From Pseudomonadota bacterium (GTDB taxonomy: Bacteria > Myxococcota_A > Polyangia > Polyangiales > Polyangiaceae), in assembly GCA_023431345.1 (NCBI GenBank), contig JAEYWK010000201.1, forward strand, positions 89,310 to 153,309: a stretch of 64,000 nucleotides of DNA. The letters run 5' to 3'. How positions within the stretch are numbered: position 1 is the stretch's first letter; each line of letters opens with the position of its first letter. This document shows positions 18,073 through 30,622 of the stretch, piece by piece. The notes below the pieces were generated by a model. The model made no database searches. It saw only the letters and a list, made by a program, of their open reading frames with translations, and was not told where the DNA came from. A program made the position numbers and the translations under genes.

Positions 18073-18663
18073 TTACGAGATCGACCAGCCCAGGTGAACC
18101 AAGTAGTAAAAGGCCACCAGCTTGGGCACTCGCAGCGCGGTCAAGAGCGCCACGAACATCCGTGGCAGCCGATTCAAGCCCGCCAAGTAGCAGAGCACCG
18201 AATACGGTATCGGGAGCAGGCTGGCGACGAGCGCGGCGCGGTAGCCGTAACGCTCGAACGCACGCGCCAGCAAATGCCGCGCGTTCTCGGTCTTTCGCGC
18301 TAGCCACGCCAGCCGCGAAGCTTGCCCCGCGAGCAGGTAACCGAACGCGCCCGCGAGCATCGAAGCCAGCGCGATCGCCGCGAAGGCCTGCGGCGCCGGA
18401 GTACCCGACGCGATCGCCAGCAGCATGTAGAACTGGGGGGGCACCGGGAAATGCAGCCCGTCCGCCAAGAACGTGCCGAGCGCCATGCCCCACACGCCAA
18501 ACGCCTTCACGAAGCCTCGCGCCACGGCCTCGCCCGTCGGCCTCAGAAAGTAGCCGAGCAGCGCGACGCAGACGAGCACCAGCACGAGGCCGAGCATGAG
18601 CCTGAGCACGAGCGACAACACGTCGCGACGCTCGAACGAGAGCTCGCCGCTACCTTCCGGCAT
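18073..18663 (-). CDS. VTT-domain (DedA/SNARE-associated) membrane protein
   Basis: 196 residues. A hydrophobic helix near the N-terminus (LVLRLMLGLVLVLVCVALL) is followed by the VTT-type core: FVKAFGVWGMALGTFLADGLHFPVPPQFYM, a re-entrant Gly/Pro-rich loop, and FERYGYRAALVASLLPIPYSVLCYLAG with the basic-Pro motif of the family, then a C-terminal helix. VTT/DedA proteins move lipids or lipid carriers across the inner membrane. Clustering with a PAP2 phosphatase fits lipid-phosphate turnover. The ATG at 18663 overlaps the divergent gene's ATG at 18662 (both in one CATG); a second ATG at 18699 is also possible and would overlap the neighbour further. Confidence 0.78.
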   Translation of the reverse strand: MPEGSGELSFERRDVLSLVLRLMLGLVLVLVCVALLGYFLRPTGEAVARGFVKAFGVWGMALGTFLADGLHFPVPPQFYMLLAIASGTPAPQAFAAIALASMLAGAFGYLLAGQASRLAWLARKTENARHLLARAFERYGYRAALVASLLPIPYSVLCYLAGLNRLPRMFVALLTALRVPKLVAFYYLVHLGWSIS

Positions 18664-19411
18664 GCAAAATCTCAGCAAAGAGCGCTCGCTGCGCGTCATG
18701 ACCTACAACGTCCACGGCTTCATCGGCACCGATCGCGTCTACGACCCCGAGCGCGTGGCGCGCGTGATCGAGCTGTCGAAGGCGAGCGTCATCGCGCTGC
18801 AAGAGGTCGACTTCGGCCGCGGGCCGAGCTTCGAGCCCGCCGCCGTCGAGCGGCTGGCGCGCCGCCTCGGGATGCACAGCCACTTCACCTTCGCTCGCGA
18901 CGGCAAGAACGGCCACTTCGGCAACGCGGTGCTCAGCCCGTTCGCGCTGCGTCTGGTCGCGGAAGGGCCGCTGCCGCGTCACCGCGATGAAGGACGCGCC
19001 GTGCAGTGGCTCGAGATCAGCTCCCCCGCTTATCAACTGCACCTGATCAACACGCACCTGAGCGTGCGGCGCGACGAGCGCAAGCGACAAGTCCGAGCGC
19101 TGCTCGGGGCGGAGTGGATGGCGAAGGCAGAGAAGCAAGTACCGCTCGTGGTGTGTGGTGATCTCAACGCATCACCTTTTTCGGGAGTGTATCGTACGCT
19201 GGGCCGGCAGCTAGTGGACGTGCAACGGGGCAGCTCGCTCCGCCGCGCGACCTGGCCGTCGCGCCTGCCCTTCTGGCGCATCGACCACATGTTCGTGGGC
19301 CCAGGCATCTCCGTCGATTCATGCCGCGTCGTCGACGACGGGCTGGCCCGCGTGGCCTCCGACCACTTGCCGCTGGTCGCGGACCTGAGCTTCGAGGAAC
19401 CGACCGCGTGA
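18662..19411 (+). CDS. Endonuclease/exonuclease/phosphatase (EEP) family protein
   Basis: 249 residues spanning a whole EEP domain: MTYNVHGF near the start, metal-binding Glu in IALQEVDFG, DGKNGHFGNAVLS, INTHLS, the GDLNASPFSG motif (catalytic Asp/Asn) and a final SDHLPLVADL with the catalytic Asp-His pair. Family members cut phosphodiester or phosphomonoester bonds in nucleic acids, sphingolipids or phosphoinositides; no signal peptide is seen, so this one is probably cytosolic. Its start region overlaps the divergent VTT gene. The stop is 40 bases from the convergent Nudix gene. Confidence 0.85.
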   Translation: MQNLSKERSLRVMTYNVHGFIGTDRVYDPERVARVIELSKASVIALQEVDFGRGPSFEPAAVERLARRLGMHSHFTFARDGKNGHFGNAVLSPFALRLVAEGPLPRHRDEGRAVQWLEISSPAYQLHLINTHLSVRRDERKRQVRALLGAEWMAKAEKQVPLVVCGDLNASPFSGVYRTLGRQLVDVQRGSSLRRATWPSRLPFWRIDHMFVGPGISVDSCRVVDDGLARVASDHLPLVADLSFEEPTA

Positions 19412-19450
19412 AGCCAGCTTCGACCCGGAAGGGCCCCTGCTGTCGGCTGC

Positions 19451-19978
19451 TCAGCGCTCGGCCACAGAGCTCGATGACGCGAGGTCGCTCGAAGCCGGCG
19501 CTCCTTCCGCCAACACCAGCTCGATCAGCTTGCGGTCGATGGCGTCGAGCTCGTGACTGAGCTCGGACCCCTGCCACCACAGCGTCGCGCCAATCTCCTC
19601 GGTGGGGATGAAGGCGGCGATGTGCTCGATCTCGATCTCGTAGAGCGCGCCGAACTCCGTGTGGGATTCCGGGACGGCGTGGGTGGGCGCGACCGCCAGC
19701 TCGAAGGCGGTGACGAAGCGCAGCTGCTCCGGCCTGCAGTCGTTGCTCGACTCTTCACGCAGCTCGCGAGCAGCCCCGTGCCGCGCCGTTTCCCCGGGGT
19801 TCAAGGCGCCGCCCGCGAGCTCCCAGCGGTGGCGGTCCCGCTCGTAGACGAGCAGCACCTTGCCGTGATGACGCGCGACGACGCGGGCGTGCGTCAACGG
19901 CTCTAGCGTCGCGAGCTCGGACTCGGGCGTGGGCAACAAGCCCACGAGGCGGTGACCTTGACTGTTTTCGGCCAGCAT
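19451..19978 (-). CDS. Nudix hydrolase
   Basis: 175 residues. The Nudix box GGALNPGETARHGAARELREESS matches the GX5EX7REUXEEXGU consensus with the metal-binding REXXEE intact, preceded by the strand VLLVYERDRHRWELAGG. The enzyme hydrolyses a nucleoside diphosphate linked to another moiety; the length and W-E-L-A-G-G entry resemble MutT/ADP-ribose-type enzymes, without enough detail to choose. A GAGGG sits just before the ATG. It is downstream of the TreS-maltokinase gene on the same strand, with 123 bases between, including a 5-bp dyad (GTGAC/GTCAC at 20068-20082) too weak to call a terminator. Confidence 0.85.
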   Translation of the reverse strand: MLAENSQGHRLVGLLPTPESELATLEPLTHARVVARHHGKVLLVYERDRHRWELAGGALNPGETARHGAARELREESSNDCRPEQLRFVTAFELAVAPTHAVPESHTEFGALYEIEIEHIAAFIPTEEIGATLWWQGSELSHELDAIDRKLIELVLAEGAPASSDLASSSSVAER

Positions 19979-20101
19979 GTTCCCTCTGGGCCGAGCAAGA
20001 CGTGTGCCCGGCTACGCGGCGAGATTCGCGGGACCTGCGGCGGTCACGGGCGTCAAAATGCCACTGAGTGACAGGAAGTCACGCCCAGGCCGCGGCGCCG
20101 T

Positions 20102-23364
<3,263 letters not shown>

Positions 23365-23368
<4 letters not shown>

Positions 23369-25170
23369 GCGGCTCCTTCACCTACCTCTGCCAAGGTTCC
23401 TTCACCGGCGAGCACCAGCGCATCGCCGAACGAGAGAGAGCTTCCGCTTTCACCCGAGCTCTGCAGTAGCACCTTCGCGCTACTCAGGCGCAGGCGGTCG
23501 CTCAAGCTGGCGAGCGAGACGGGCGCGTCACCCAGGTTCATCACCAGCACGCGCCGAGCGTCGCCCAGGAACCGGTGCACGATCAACACCTGACCTGCGG
23601 CTTCGGCGACTAGCCCTTCGCGCCCCGCGCGGGTCAAGACAGGATCCGCCCGCCTGAGCGCGAGCGCGGCGCGGTAGAGCTCGAGCGTCCGCCGGTGCTC
23701 GGGCTGGTCACGCTCCGACCACAGCAGCTTCGAGCTGCGGAACGTGCCGAGGGCCTGGGGATCCGGGATGGTGGCGAGGCTTTCGGGGTCCGAGAAGCCC
23801 GGAAAGCCGGCGAACTCACGGCGGCGCCCTTCACTGACGGCGCGCCCGAGCTCGGCCTCGTGATCGGTGAAGTAGAGAAACGGCGTGCTCGCCCCCCACT
23901 CTTGACCCATGAACAAGAGCGGCGTCATCGGCAAAAACAGCAGCAGCAGCGACGCTCCGCGGAACGCGGCCTGGCTCAGCTGTGCGGTGCTGCGCTCGCC
24001 GAAAGCGCGGTTGCCGACTTGGTCGTGGTTCTGAATGCAGTAGACCAGCGCCTGCGCCGGCAGCTCGTCCGCGCTCGTGCCCCGCGGCTCACCGCTGACG
24101 GGGTTCACTTGTCCGCGGTAGGCCCAGCCTCGATTGATGACGTCGGCGACGCCCTGAGCCGACGGCTCATAGGCGGCATAGTAGGCAAAGCGCTCGCCCG
24201 TCAGCGTGACGCGGAGCTGGTGATGAAAGTCATCGGCCCAGAGCGCATCCAGCCCCGAGCGCGTCACCAGGTCGGCCTGGTTCCGCTCATCTTCGGCGAT
24301 GACCAGCTGCGGCGGCGCCGCTTCGTGAGCCAGCTTGGCCAGCTCTTCGAGCAGGTGCGGCTGCGAGGCATCGACGATGGCGTGCGTCGCGTCCAACCGC
24401 AGCCCATCGAACGCGAACTGTCCTAGCCAGTAGCGAGCGTTGTCGAGCACCAGCTGTCGCATCGCGGGCTGCGTAAAATCAGGGCATTTTCCCCAAGCGT
24501 TCTCGAGGGTGGCGCTGAAGTAGGAGGAGGCGTAGGCGCTCAGGTAGTTTCCGGCGGGGCCGAAGTGGTTGTAGACGACGTCGAGCAGCACGGCCAGACC
24601 GAGGCCGTGGGCGGCGTCGACGAGCTCGCACAGCTCCTCGGGAGTGCCGTACGCGGCGTGAGGAGCGAACAAAGCCACGCCGTCGTAGCCCCAGTTGCGC
24701 TCGCCCGCGAACGCCGCCACCGGCATCAGCTCGAGCGTCGTTATCCCCAGCTCGACCAGCTCGGGTAGGCGCTGCCGCGCCGCCGCGAACGTCCCCTCCT
24801 CGGTGAAGGTGCCGATGTGCAGCTCGTAGATGACTTGCTGCGAGAGCGGACGCACCGGCCGCGGATGCCGAAAAGCGTAGCTCGACGCGACGACCTGGGC
24901 CGGGCCATGCACGCCGCGCGGGAGGTAGCGGGCATAGGGGTCCGGCAGCGTGCGGCCATCGACGACGAACCAGTACAGCGCCCCCGCGCGCACGGACGGC
25001 GCCAACAGCTCGAAGTAGCCGTCTCCCAGCGCCCGCAGGTCGGCGCGCAGCACCGTCGCGTCTTGCTCATCGACGACGAGCACCTCGCAGCGCTCCGCTT
25101 CCGCGAACGCCCGAAACAGGGTGCCCGCTTCGCTGACGTGCGCGCCCAGACCGGCCGACGCCGTTTTCAT
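23365..25170 (-). CDS. treZ: Malto-oligosyltrehalose trehalohydrolase
   Basis: 601 residues, GH13_10. An N-terminal E-set/CBM-like domain (VDEQDATVLRADL...ALYWFVVDG...DPYARYLPRGVHG) leads to the barrel starting VIYELHIGTFTEEGTF. Catalytic blocks: AVLLDVVYNHFGP, nucleophile in DGLRLDATHAI, acid in LVIAEDERNQ, and QNHDQVGNRA. TreZ releases free trehalose from the maltooligosyl-trehalose made by TreY, which is encoded just upstream in a fusion. The ATG at 25170 overlaps the upstream stop by four bases; a frame extension up to 25314 is Arg-rich shadow of the treY end and is rejected. The stop in turn overlaps the treS start. Confidence 0.94.
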
Positions 25171-28100
25171 ACGCTCTCCGAGGTGAGCAGAGCGAGCGGG
25201 AACGTCTCCAGCAGCGCCTCGAGCTCGACGTCGCCGCGCACGTCGTGCACGCGGCCGCTGAGGGTGTCGCGGTAGCGACCGGCGGGGATGCCGCTGAGCG
25301 TTTGCCGCCTCCAAACCTTACCGATGGGGAAAGCCCCCGGCGAGAGCCGCTGGCTGAGACGCGGGGTCACGCACACGACCCGCTGCTCTTCGAAGCTGCG
25401 CAGGAAGGCCACGATGTGCCGGCCGCCCTCGAGGGGCGTGTAGTCACCTTGCACGAACAACTCGGGGAGAGACTTTCGGAGCTGCAAGGCCGCGTAAATG
25501 ACGAAGAGCTTCACGCGGCCATCAGGGTAGGCTTCTAGTAGCTCGCTGGCGAGGGCAAGCGGCTCCTGGCGTCTGCGGACGATGTCGCCGAGGTAGCGTC
25601 GGCGCAGGCCGTAGTCGACCGGCCGGCGGTTATCGGGATCGACCAGGCTTTGATGCCAGAGCTCGGCGCCCTGGTAGGTGTCGGGAACACCCGGCACGGT
25701 CAGTCGCAGCAGGGTCTGGGCCAGCGCGTTCGTCGCCGCAGCGCGCTCGATCTGCGCGCAGAAGCCGACCAGCTCCTCCGCGAAGATTCGGTCGTTCAAG
25801 GTGCCGCGCACGAGCTTCGGCAGCGCGGCCTCGTAGTCCGCGTTGGTGGTGAGCCACGACGTCTCGGTCTTGGCCTCCCGCGCTGCTTTCAGCAGGTACG
25901 GCTCGAGTCGCTCCGCGAGCTCTGGCACGTCCGTCACCTTGGCGCCGAACGGCAGCACCCCGACCAGCGCCTGGTAGTAGAGGTACTCGAGCGTCGGTTC
26001 GGGAGCCGCGCGCTCACTGACCAAGCTGCGCCAGGGAGCCGCCATCTCGCGCAGGCGCAGCACCGTTTTGTTCCACAGCTCGGGGACCTCACTGAGCACC
26101 GCGATGCGCACGGCCGCGTCTTCGCCCCGCTTCGTGTCGTGGGTCGCGGTCGTCACCATCGACAGCGGCCACGAGCGCGCTCGCTCCGTATTGTCGCGAT
26201 GAAACTCGCGCGGCAAAGTCGCCAGCTTGCCCGGCGAGTCACCGACCTCGTTGCGGCAGATCAGGCGAGTATAGCGGTAAAACGCCGTATCTTCCACGGC
26301 CTTCGCCATGACGGGCCCCGTCAGCTGCTGGAAGCGCAGCGCGAAGGCGGTCTGCGTCCGGCGCTGCTCTTCCGTACCGGAGAGCTGCATGAGCAGCAGG
26401 TCTTCCAGGAAGGCGAACAGGCTCGGGCTCAGGGCCGAGGCGCGAAGGCGAGCGAGGCGCACCGCCGCGCGCACGACGCGCAGGTCACGCTCGCTCGGCG
26501 GCTTGTCGGCGCGCAGGTACGTTCGATAGACCGGGAACGCGCACACCACCTGGATCAGCGCGCTGGTCAAGCCCAGCAGGGTAAAGTCACGGAAGTTGCG
26601 GTGCGACATCGCGATGCGCTGCGCGGCCTGGGCCAGCACGTTCAGCTCGCTGATGAGCACGAAGCGCACGACGTGCCGCTTGCAGGCATACTCGTGCTCG
26701 GCAAACGATTGCTGATCCCCGGTGAACGAGGCGTAGGTGCGCGTGAGCGCGCCTTCGGCGTCCGGGTCGATGAAGAGCCCTCGCACACTGACTCCGAGCT
26801 CGTAGCCGGTCGTGCCGTCGACCGGCCACTCGTCGGGCAGCGCCTCGTCACGCTGCAGGATTTTCTCGACCAAGATCGGCAGAGGGCGGGCCAGATCGTC
26901 GGGGGTGACGGCACCGCTCGCCGGGCGGTGAAAGCGGGCTTGGAGTTTGTCGAAGTAGTCGTACGGGTCGTAGAGGCCGTCGGTGTGATCGAGCCGAACC
27001 GCGCGCACCTGGCCCGCGTCGATCAGCTGGAACAACAAGGCGTGCGTCTCCTCGAAGACGGCCGGGTCCTCCATGCGCAGCGCGGCCAGCTCGTTGACGT
27101 CGAAGAAGCGCCGATAGTTGATCTCTTCGGTCGCGACCTTCCACGCCGACAAGCGGTAGCTCTGGGCGTCGAGCAGCCGATGCAGCTCGTCGAAGCTGCT
27201 CGACGAGCCTGGCAGGCCGTTGACGTAGCTGAGAGCCTGCTCGATCGCCACGCGGATGGGCTCCGAGCCGTGCCACAGCTTGGCCAAGCGGCGCTTCACG
27301 ACCTCCTTCTCGCGGGCCCGCTCGCGCTTGAGCTCCGTTCGCGTCTCGTGACGGTGCGGCAGGTGGCGCAGCGCCGAGACGATGCTCTCGAGCTCGTGCC
27401 GGTCCAGGTCGTCTTCCGCCAGTGGCAAGCGCGAGAGGGCGTGCTCCAAGAGCGGCAGCCACGACTTCGGACCGAGCGGCAAGCGTCGCTCGTAGTACGC
27501 GAGCTTGAAGGTCGCGCCGTCCCAAACGATCTGCAGCTCGCCCCGCTCGAGGGCGGTACCGTACTGCTCGCCCAAGAGCGGGAGCAGCACGCGATCGTGC
27601 AGATCTTCGCGCACGGGGCGCCAGTCGATGTCGAAGAAGTCGGCGAAGAGCGAGCTCCGCCCGTTCTCGAGCACGTCGTCCCAATAGCGGTTGTGGCCGA
27701 TGGCGACGCCCATGTGATTCGGTACCCAATCCACGAGCAGGCCCATCCGCTTGCGGGTAAGCGCGCCCGACAGCTCCTCGAGCGCACCTTCCGCGCCCAG
27801 CTCGGGGTTCAGCCGCCGGTGGTCCGCGACGTCGTATCCGTGTCGGCTACCGGGCGTGGCCGCCATCAGCGGCGACGTGTACAGATCGGTGACGCCGAGG
27901 TCGGCCAAGTAGTCGACGATGTCTTTGGCGTGTGCGAGCGTGAAGTCGGGCGTGAGCTGGAGGCGGTAGGTGGCGCCGAGGCGGTGCAGCGCCCCGCTCT
28001 TGCGAATCACGCGCGAAGCCGCGGACAGCAGCCGCGTGGAGCGGCCGGCCAGGCGCAGCGTACCGTCGGCCAGCGGAGGCTTGCTGTAACGCGCGTCGTC

Positions 28101-30122
28101 GGCCGTGTCCACCAGCACGCGCCACGGCTGCTGCACGCTGTCCAGCTTGGGCGGCGAGAAGTCGACCTCCGCGTCGCTGCCGTTGATCAGAAATAGCAGG
28201 TTGTCGTCCACGAGCGGGCGGCCGTCGTCGTCGACGTCGTCGATGCCGCGCCCAGCCAGGAACATCTGTAAGCAGCGGGCGTCGTGCTGGTGCCAGTCGT
28301 CGCTCGCCATCGGCGTGCCGTCGGCCCGAAACCACAGCAAATCGTGCAGCTTCGTGCCCGCCACGTCGAGCCCTTGGAAGAACTTGGAGCGGCGCAGCGA
28401 CGGGTGCTCGAGACGCAGCCGAATCAAGCGCTTCGTGAACTCGAGCAGCGCGCGCTGCTCCGGCTCCAGGCGCCAATCGATCCAGCTTATCTCGTTGTCT
28501 TGGCAGTAGGCGTTGTTGTTGCCGCGCTGGGTGCGACCGAGCTCGTCACCCGCCACGAGCATCGGCGTCCCCTGCGCGAGGAGCAGCGTCGTCAGCAGGT
28601 TGCGCTGCTGGCGCGCGCGCAGCGCGTTGATGGCCTCGTCGTCGGTGGGGCCTTCGGCGCCGAAGCCGCACGAGTGCTCGTTGTCGTTGCCGTCACGGTT
28701 GTCTTCGCCGTTTTGTTCGTTGTGCTTGCGGTCGTAAGAAACGAGGTCACGGAGGGTGAAGCCGTCGTGCGCGGTCACGAAATTCACGCTCGCCGCCGGC
28801 ACGCGCCCGCCGGATTCGTACAGATCGCTGCTGCCGGTGAGACGATAGCCCAAGTCGCCGAGCAAGCCGCCGTCACCGCGCCAAAACGCGCGCAAGGTGT
28901 CGCGGTAGCGCCCGTTCCACTCCGCCCAGCGCACCGGGAATTTACCGACCTGATAGCCGCCGTCGCCGACGTCCCAAGGCTCGGCGATCAGCTTCAAATT
29001 GCGCAAGGTGGGCGACTGGTGGATGAGCGTGAAGAACGACGAGAGCTGATCTACCTCGTGCAGCTGCCGCGCGAGGGTGGACGCGAGGTCGAAGCGGAAG
29101 CCATCGACGTGCATCTCCGCGGCCCAGTAGCGGAGCGAGTCCATGATCAGCGCCAACACCTGCGGGTTCTGGGCGTTGAGCGTGTTACCAGTGCCGGTGT
29201 AGTCGAAGTAGAAGCGGCGATCACCGTGTACGAGCCGGTAGTACGTCGCGTTGTCGATGCCCTTGAAGCTGAACGTGGGCCCCAAGTGGTTGCCCTCCGC
29301 GGTGTGGTTGTAGACGACGTCGAGCACGACCTCGATCCCGCCGCGGTGAAGCGCCTTCACCATCTGCTTGAACTCTCGCACTTCGCTGCCGCGCTCGTCG
29401 CTCGAGCGGTAGCGCACGTCGGGCGCGAAGAAGGCGATCGAATTGTACCCCCAGTAGTTTCGCAGGCCCTTGTCGAGCAAGTGCTTGTCGTCCACGAAGC
29501 CGTGAATCGGCAAGAGCTCGATGGTGGTCACGCCGAGCTCCTTGAGGTACTCGATCATCGCGGGGTGCGCGACGCCCGAATAGGTGCCGCGCAGCGGCTC
29601 GGGAATGTCCGGGTGGAGCTTGGTGAGCCCCTTGACGTGCGCCTCGTAGATCACGGCGCGGCGCATCGGCACCGCGGGCGGCTGATCCCCTTCCCAGTCG
29701 AAGCTCGGATCGATGACGACACCGCGCGGCGCGCCCAGCGCCTGCTCCGCCGACGGGTCGAGATCTTCACGCTCACCGCCGAGTCGGTACGCGAAGCAGC
29801 CCTTTTCCCATTGCTCGACGCCGTCCAGCGCGCGCGCGTACGGGTCGAGCAGCACCACGTTCGGATTGAAGCGATGACCGGCCGACGGCTCGTACGGCCC
29901 GTGCACGCGGTAGCCATAGCGCTGTCCCACGACGAGGCCCGGCACGTAGACGTGCCAGACGAAAGCCGTACGCTGCGAAACGGCGATACGCGTCTCCTCA
30001 CCTTGCTCATCGAACAGGCAGAGCTCGACCGCCTCGGCGTGCGCCGAATAGAGAGCAAAGTTCACACCTTGTCCGTCCCACGTCGCGCCCAAAGGATGGG
30101 GTGACCCCGGTAGAATCTTCAT
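25167..30122 (-). CDS. GlgX-TreY fusion: glycogen debranching enzyme plus malto-oligosyltrehalose synthase
   Basis: 1651 residues joining two complete GH13 enzymes. Residues 1 to about 708 are GlgX/isoamylase: CBM48 (GVNFALYSAHAEAVEL), DVVYNHTAEGN, nucleophile Asp345 in DGFRFDLAS, acid Glu381 in LIAEPWDVG, and AHDGFTLRDLVSY with Asp453. From about 712 (LGATYRLQLTPDFT) to the end is TreY (GH13_26): nucleophile in VRLDHTDGLYDP, acid in LVEKILQRDEALP, DGTTGYE, and TATHDTKRGED. GlgX trims short branches from glycogen; TreY turns the reducing end of the freed chains into a trehalose unit, for release by TreZ, the next gene. No linker longer than a few residues separates the halves. No clear ribosome-binding site precedes the ATG. 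First gene of the operon; a strong hairpin pair lies 139-189 bases upstream. Confidence 0.94.
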   Translation of the reverse strand: MKILPGSPHPLGATWDGQGVNFALYSAHAEAVELCLFDEQGEETRIAVSQRTAFVWHVYVPGLVVGQRYGYRVHGPYEPSAGHRFNPNVVLLDPYARALDGVEQWEKGCFAYRLGGEREDLDPSAEQALGAPRGVVIDPSFDWEGDQPPAVPMRRAVIYEAHVKGLTKLHPDIPEPLRGTYSGVAHPAMIEYLKELGVTTIELLPIHGFVDDKHLLDKGLRNYWGYNSIAFFAPDVRYRSSDERGSEVREFKQMVKALHRGGIEVVLDVVYNHTAEGNHLGPTFSFKGIDNATYYRLVHGDRRFYFDYTGTGNTLNAQNPQVLALIMDSLRYWAAEMHVDGFRFDLASTLARQLHEVDQLSSFFTLIHQSPTLRNLKLIAEPWDVGDGGYQVGKFPVRWAEWNGRYRDTLRAFWRGDGGLLGDLGYRLTGSSDLYESGGRVPAASVNFVTAHDGFTLRDLVSYDRKHNEQNGEDNRDGNDNEHSCGFGAEGPTDDEAINALRARQQRNLLTTLLLAQGTPMLVAGDELGRTQRGNNNAYCQDNEISWIDWRLEPEQRALLEFTKRLIRLRLEHPSLRRSKFFQGLDVAGTKLHDLLWFRADGTPMASDDWHQHDARCLQMFLAGRGIDDVDDDGRPLVDDNLLFLINGSDAEVDFSPPKLDSVQQPWRVLVDTADDARYSKPPLADGTLRLAGRSTRLLSAASRVIRKSGALHRLGATYRLQLTPDFTLAHAKDIVDYLADLGVTDLYTSPLMAATPGSRHGYDVADHRRLNPELGAEGALEELSGALTRKRMGLLVDWVPNHMGVAIGHNRYWDDVLENGRSSLFADFFDIDWRPVREDLHDRVLLPLLGEQYGTALERGELQIVWDGATFKLAYYERRLPLGPKSWLPLLEHALSRLPLAEDDLDRHELESIVSALRHLPHRHETRTELKRERAREKEVVKRRLAKLWHGSEPIRVAIEQALSYVNGLPGSSSSFDELHRLLDAQSYRLSAWKVATEEINYRRFFDVNELAALRMEDPAVFEETHALLFQLIDAGQVRAVRLDHTDGLYDPYDYFDKLQARFHRPASGAVTPDDLARPLPILVEKILQRDEALPDEWPVDGTTGYELGVSVRGLFIDPDAEGALTRTYASFTGDQQSFAEHEYACKRHVVRFVLISELNVLAQAAQRIAMSHRNFRDFTLLGLTSALIQVVCAFPVYRTYLRADKPPSERDLRVVRAAVRLARLRASALSPSLFAFLEDLLLMQLSGTEEQRRTQTAFALRFQQLTGPVMAKAVEDTAFYRYTRLICRNEVGDSPGKLATLPREFHRDNTERARSWPLSMVTTATHDTKRGEDAAVRIAVLSEVPELWNKTVLRLREMAAPWRSLVSERAAPEPTLEYLYYQALVGVLPFGAKVTDVPELAERLEPYLLKAAREAKTETSWLTTNADYEAALPKLVRGTLNDRIFAEELVGFCAQIERAAATNALAQTLLRLTVPGVPDTYQGAELWHQSLVDPDNRRPVDYGLRRRYLGDIVRRRQEPLALASELLEAYPDGRVKLFVIYAALQLRKSLPELFVQGDYTPLEGGRHIVAFLRSFEEQRVVCVTPRLSQRLSPGAFPIGKVWRRQTLSGIPAGRYRDTLSGRVHDVRGDVELEALLETFPLALLTSESV

Positions 30123-30260
30123 TAGCAGCGCGCCTGCTCAGCAAAGCGCGTGCCCGCACCTTGGCGGATGGAACGTCACGTTTTGTCGCAATTTCGAGGT
30201 CCGCGCTGCTCGAGCCCGACGACCAACGCGACAACCTGCGACTCGATGAGACAAAAATGC

Positions 30261-30290
30261 GAGTCAGCGCTGGCGAGCCAGCGCTGACTC
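30261..30290. repeat. Perfect 13-bp inverted repeat with CGAG loop
   Basis: GAGTCAGCGCTGG and CCAGCGCTGACTC flank a CGAG tetraloop. The dyad sits between the divergent glgX-treY operon (start 30122) and the small-protein gene (start 30398). It has no T-tract on either strand, so it is not a standard intrinsic terminator; a 5'-leader structure or protein-binding site is more likely. Confidence 0.6.
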
Positions 30291-30292
30291 TT

Positions 30293-30311
30293 GCGGCCCG
30301 CGAAGGGCCGC
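30293..30311. repeat. Second inverted repeat, 7-bp arms
   Basis: GCGGCCC and GGGCCGC flank a GCGAA loop, starting two bases after the 13-bp dyad at 30261-30290. The two hairpins would stack in tandem in a transcript from either strand. Confidence 0.45.
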
Positions 30312-30385
30312 GAGCGCAACGACTTGGCCATTCGCGGACCCTTAGGTTCTACGCTTGAGGCTCGTATGTGGCTCCAGGTTTCGAG

Positions 30386-30392
30386 AAGGAGG
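30386..30392 (+). promoter_or_regulatory. Very strong ribosome-binding site AAGGAGG
   Basis: A full-length Shine-Dalgarno match five bases before the ATG at 30398. It fixes that start against the in-frame ATG at 30368 and is far stronger than any other leader in the window. Confidence 0.75.
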
Positions 30393-30397
30393 AGCTC

Positions 30398-30622
30398 ATG
30401 TCGCATCACTCACCTCATCGCCATTTGGTGCCCCAGGGCATGCGCCCCCGCCAGCGAGCCGAGCTGAAGGCAGAGTTTCCGACTGGTCATCACTCTGGCC
30501 TAGTCGAAGCGCTACGTGAAGCGATCGAGCAGATGCAGACGCCGCTCGACGACGCCGATGCTCCTGCTCTGACGCGCACCCAAGAAGCGCAGCTGAGCGG
30601 CGCCACCAGCTCGGGGCCCTAA
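30398..30622 (+). CDS. Small protein of unknown function with a strong RBS
   Basis: 74 residues, not recognised. The N-terminus is His/Pro/Arg-rich (MSHHSPHRHLVPQGMRPRQ), followed by a predicted amphipathic helix (GLVEALREAIEQMQ) and a polar tail. No signal peptide or membrane segment. The consensus AAGGAGG at optimal spacing points to efficient translation. Its stop overlaps the stop of the convergent surE gene by two to three bases. The His cluster could bind metal, but this is only a suggestion. The leader contains the tandem hairpins at 30261-30311. Confidence 0.65.
   Translation: MSHHSPHRHLVPQGMRPRQRAELKAEFPTGHHSGLVEALREAIEQMQTPLDDADAPALTRTQEAQLSGATSSGP

Noticed and set aside
20068..20082. 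Terminator or operator after treS-mak (GTGAC-AGGAA-GTCAC)
   Set aside because: Five-base arms are expected by chance and no T-tract follows.
25650..28196. 848-residue open frame antisense to the GlgX-TreY fusion
   Set aside because: Arg/Leu/Gln-rich shadow caused by high third-position GC; the minus-strand frame carries complete GH13 motifs.
28284..30104. 606-residue open frame antisense to the GlgX half
   Set aside because: Same reason: no recognisable domain and a shadow composition.
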